Positions 23,425 through 24,163 of a stretch of DNA of 24,163 bases are shown one piece after another (position 1 is the first letter of the stretch; every line of letters begins with the position of its first letter). The DNA lies in the NCBI GenBank assembly GCA_944363995.1, contig CALVVV010000012.1, positions 1-24,163 on the forward strand. Reading direction: 5' to 3'. The translations under genes and the position numbers were made by a program. The DNA is from an uncultured Bacilli bacterium. GTDB taxonomy: Bacteria; Bacillota_I; Bacilli_A; RF39; UBA660. The notes under the pieces were generated by a model that had not been told where the DNA came from, did no database searches, and saw only the letters and a program-made list of their open reading frames with translations.

Positions 23425-24072
23425 CCTAATACTATTTGATAAAAAAAATTTATTGGTTTTTTTAATATAATTATAAAGCTTGATATAACTATTTTCCCAA
23501 TCGTTATTTAGTCTATTATAAAACTCATTTAATATATCATTGCTTTCTAAATTTCCAAAGCATTCCATATAAATAAATTTAAGTTTATCCAAATCATTCT
23601 CAAATAATTTTATTTCTTTATAAATAATCTTTTTTATTTTATTTTCATTTCTCGTTTTGTAATGAACTATTTTTTTATTTTTTTTTATTTCATACTTTAT
23701 TTCCTGTTTTGCCATGTTTTTACTATAATTTAAAATATCAAATTCATCATTTGGTAATAATTTACTATATTTTTCTATTAATCCGTCTTTTTTTATTTTA
23801 AAAGCTACAACTTCATTTTTATCAGTAGCTAAGAAGCAATAATCAATATAATACTTATCTTTATTTGTAAATATTTCTGTTTTACAATAAAATTTTTCAT
23901 AAAAAGTATTTTCTAATACTATTTCCTTAGTAAGTAAATTATGAAGATCATCCGTAGATATAACAATAAAAGGAATTTTTTTTACATGGATTATTTTATC
24001 ATCTTGATTCCATTCGAACATTTCATAAGCAAATTTGTTATAATTTAAAAAAATATCGTATATGTAAATCAT
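23416..24072 (-). CDS. Uncharacterised cytoplasmic protein, DUF3603-like
   Basis: The 218-residue protein has no signal peptide or membrane helix and is very Lys-rich. The start, MIYIYDIFLNYNKFAYEMFE followed by W-N-Q-D-D-K-I-I-H-V-K-K-I-P, is strongly reminiscent of DUF3603 proteins of Bacilli. This is recalled, not searched. Their function is not known to me. The C-terminal half is helical and charged (KQEIKYEIKKNKKIVHYKT, NDLDKLKFIYMECFGNLESN). The start codon is supported by AAAGGAGG 8 bp upstream, and an intrinsic terminator overlaps the stop. It looks like a single-gene unit or the end of an operon beginning to the right, unrelated to the secretion genes. Confidence 0.82.
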   Translation of the reverse strand: MIYIYDIFLNYNKFAYEMFEWNQDDKIIHVKKIPFIVISTDDLHNLLTKEIVLENTFYEKFYCKTEIFTNKDKYYIDYCFLATDKNEVVAFKIKKDGLIEKYSKLLPNDEFDILNYSKNMAKQEIKYEIKKNKKIVHYKTRNENKIKKIIYKEIKLFENDLDKLKFIYMECFGNLESNDILNEFYNRLNNDWENSYIKLYNYIKKTNKFFLSNSIRKK

Positions 24073-24094
24073 TTTTATCCTCCTTTGGTATACT

Positions 24095-24122
24095 GGTAGT
24101 GTGAATAGTTTATTACACTACC
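24095..24122. repeat. Inverted repeat between edge gene and 218-aa gene
   Basis: GGTAGTGT (24095-24102) and ACACTACC (24115-24122) form a perfect 8-bp stem with a 12-base loop. It overlaps the stop of the frame entering from the right edge and ends just before the ribosome site of the 218-aa gene. There is no U-tract, so it may stabilise or separate the two coding regions rather than terminate transcription. Confidence 0.5.
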
Positions 24123-24163
24123 CATGCTTTTTCTTTATATTTAAAGGCTTTTTCTAACATTTT
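24113..24163 (-). CDS. Partial reading frame at the right edge (3' end of an unidentified gene)
   Basis: From the right edge the minus strand is open in one frame for 16 codons, ending LEKAFKYKEKAWVV and TAA at 24113-24115. The stop is overlapped by a hairpin, as at other gene ends in this window. The frame contains an ATG at 24158-24160 but extends past it to the edge. It is too short to identify and could be chance, but gene spacing suggests a real C-terminus. Confidence 0.35.
   Translation of the reverse strand, partial: KMLEKAFKYKEKAWVV

Noticed and set aside
1..24163. CRISPR array, insertion sequence or prophage genes
   Set aside because: No regularly spaced repeats, transposase or phage structural genes are seen anywhere in the window.

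Overview
The window is very AT-rich, and every convincing gene lies on the minus strand. It uses standard stop codons (TGA ends several genes, TGG encodes Trp). Small intergenic gaps, TAATG overlaps, pyruvate formate-lyase and peptidoglycan-active enzymes suggest a walled, fermentative, low-GC anaerobe of the Bacillota, perhaps an uncultured gut lineage related to Erysipelotrichales or RF39-like Bacilli. The taxonomy is inference from gene content and base composition.

Layout in transcription order, right to left. The right edge holds the 3' end of an unidentified gene, then a 218-aa cytoplasmic protein of unknown function. Next come the anaerobic pair pflB-pflA, tRNA-Gln and tRNA-Val, and a five-helix membrane protein of unknown function. 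From 18.4 kb to 12.87 kb lies a Tad/Flp-type pilus assembly block: an anchored secreted protein, a pseudopilin-like protein, a CpaB-like SAF protein, TadA/CpaF ATPase, TadB and TadC. A small pilin-like gene with its own strong promoter and a TadE-like minor pilin complete it, ending in an intrinsic terminator. The 274-bp gap at 12597-12870 contains a compact, apparently structured RNA that ends in its own terminator and fits no family I recognise.

From 12.6 kb to 0.45 kb lies a Gram-positive type IV secretion system. It opens with a mixed operon: a second TadE-like protein, a TadZ/CpaE-like ATPase and two VirB2/TrbC-like small membrane proteins. After another terminator come a VirB6/TrbL-like channel protein, a PrgI/VirB3-like protein, a VirB4 ATPase with its N-terminal domain on a separate polypeptide, a membrane-anchored SpoIID plus M23 peptidoglycan enzyme, a lipoprotein and a VirD4-type coupling ATPase. 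A single-domain rhodanese ends the run.

The most interesting point is that Tad pilus genes and conjugation-type T4SS genes are interleaved at operon level. No relaxase, integrase, partitioning gene or attachment repeat is visible, and the right flank is housekeeping DNA. This looks like a resident envelope machine that combines a retractile or adhesive pilus with a T4SS translocon, rather than an integrative element. What it moves (protein, DNA release or uptake, or contact-dependent transfer) cannot be read from the sequence.
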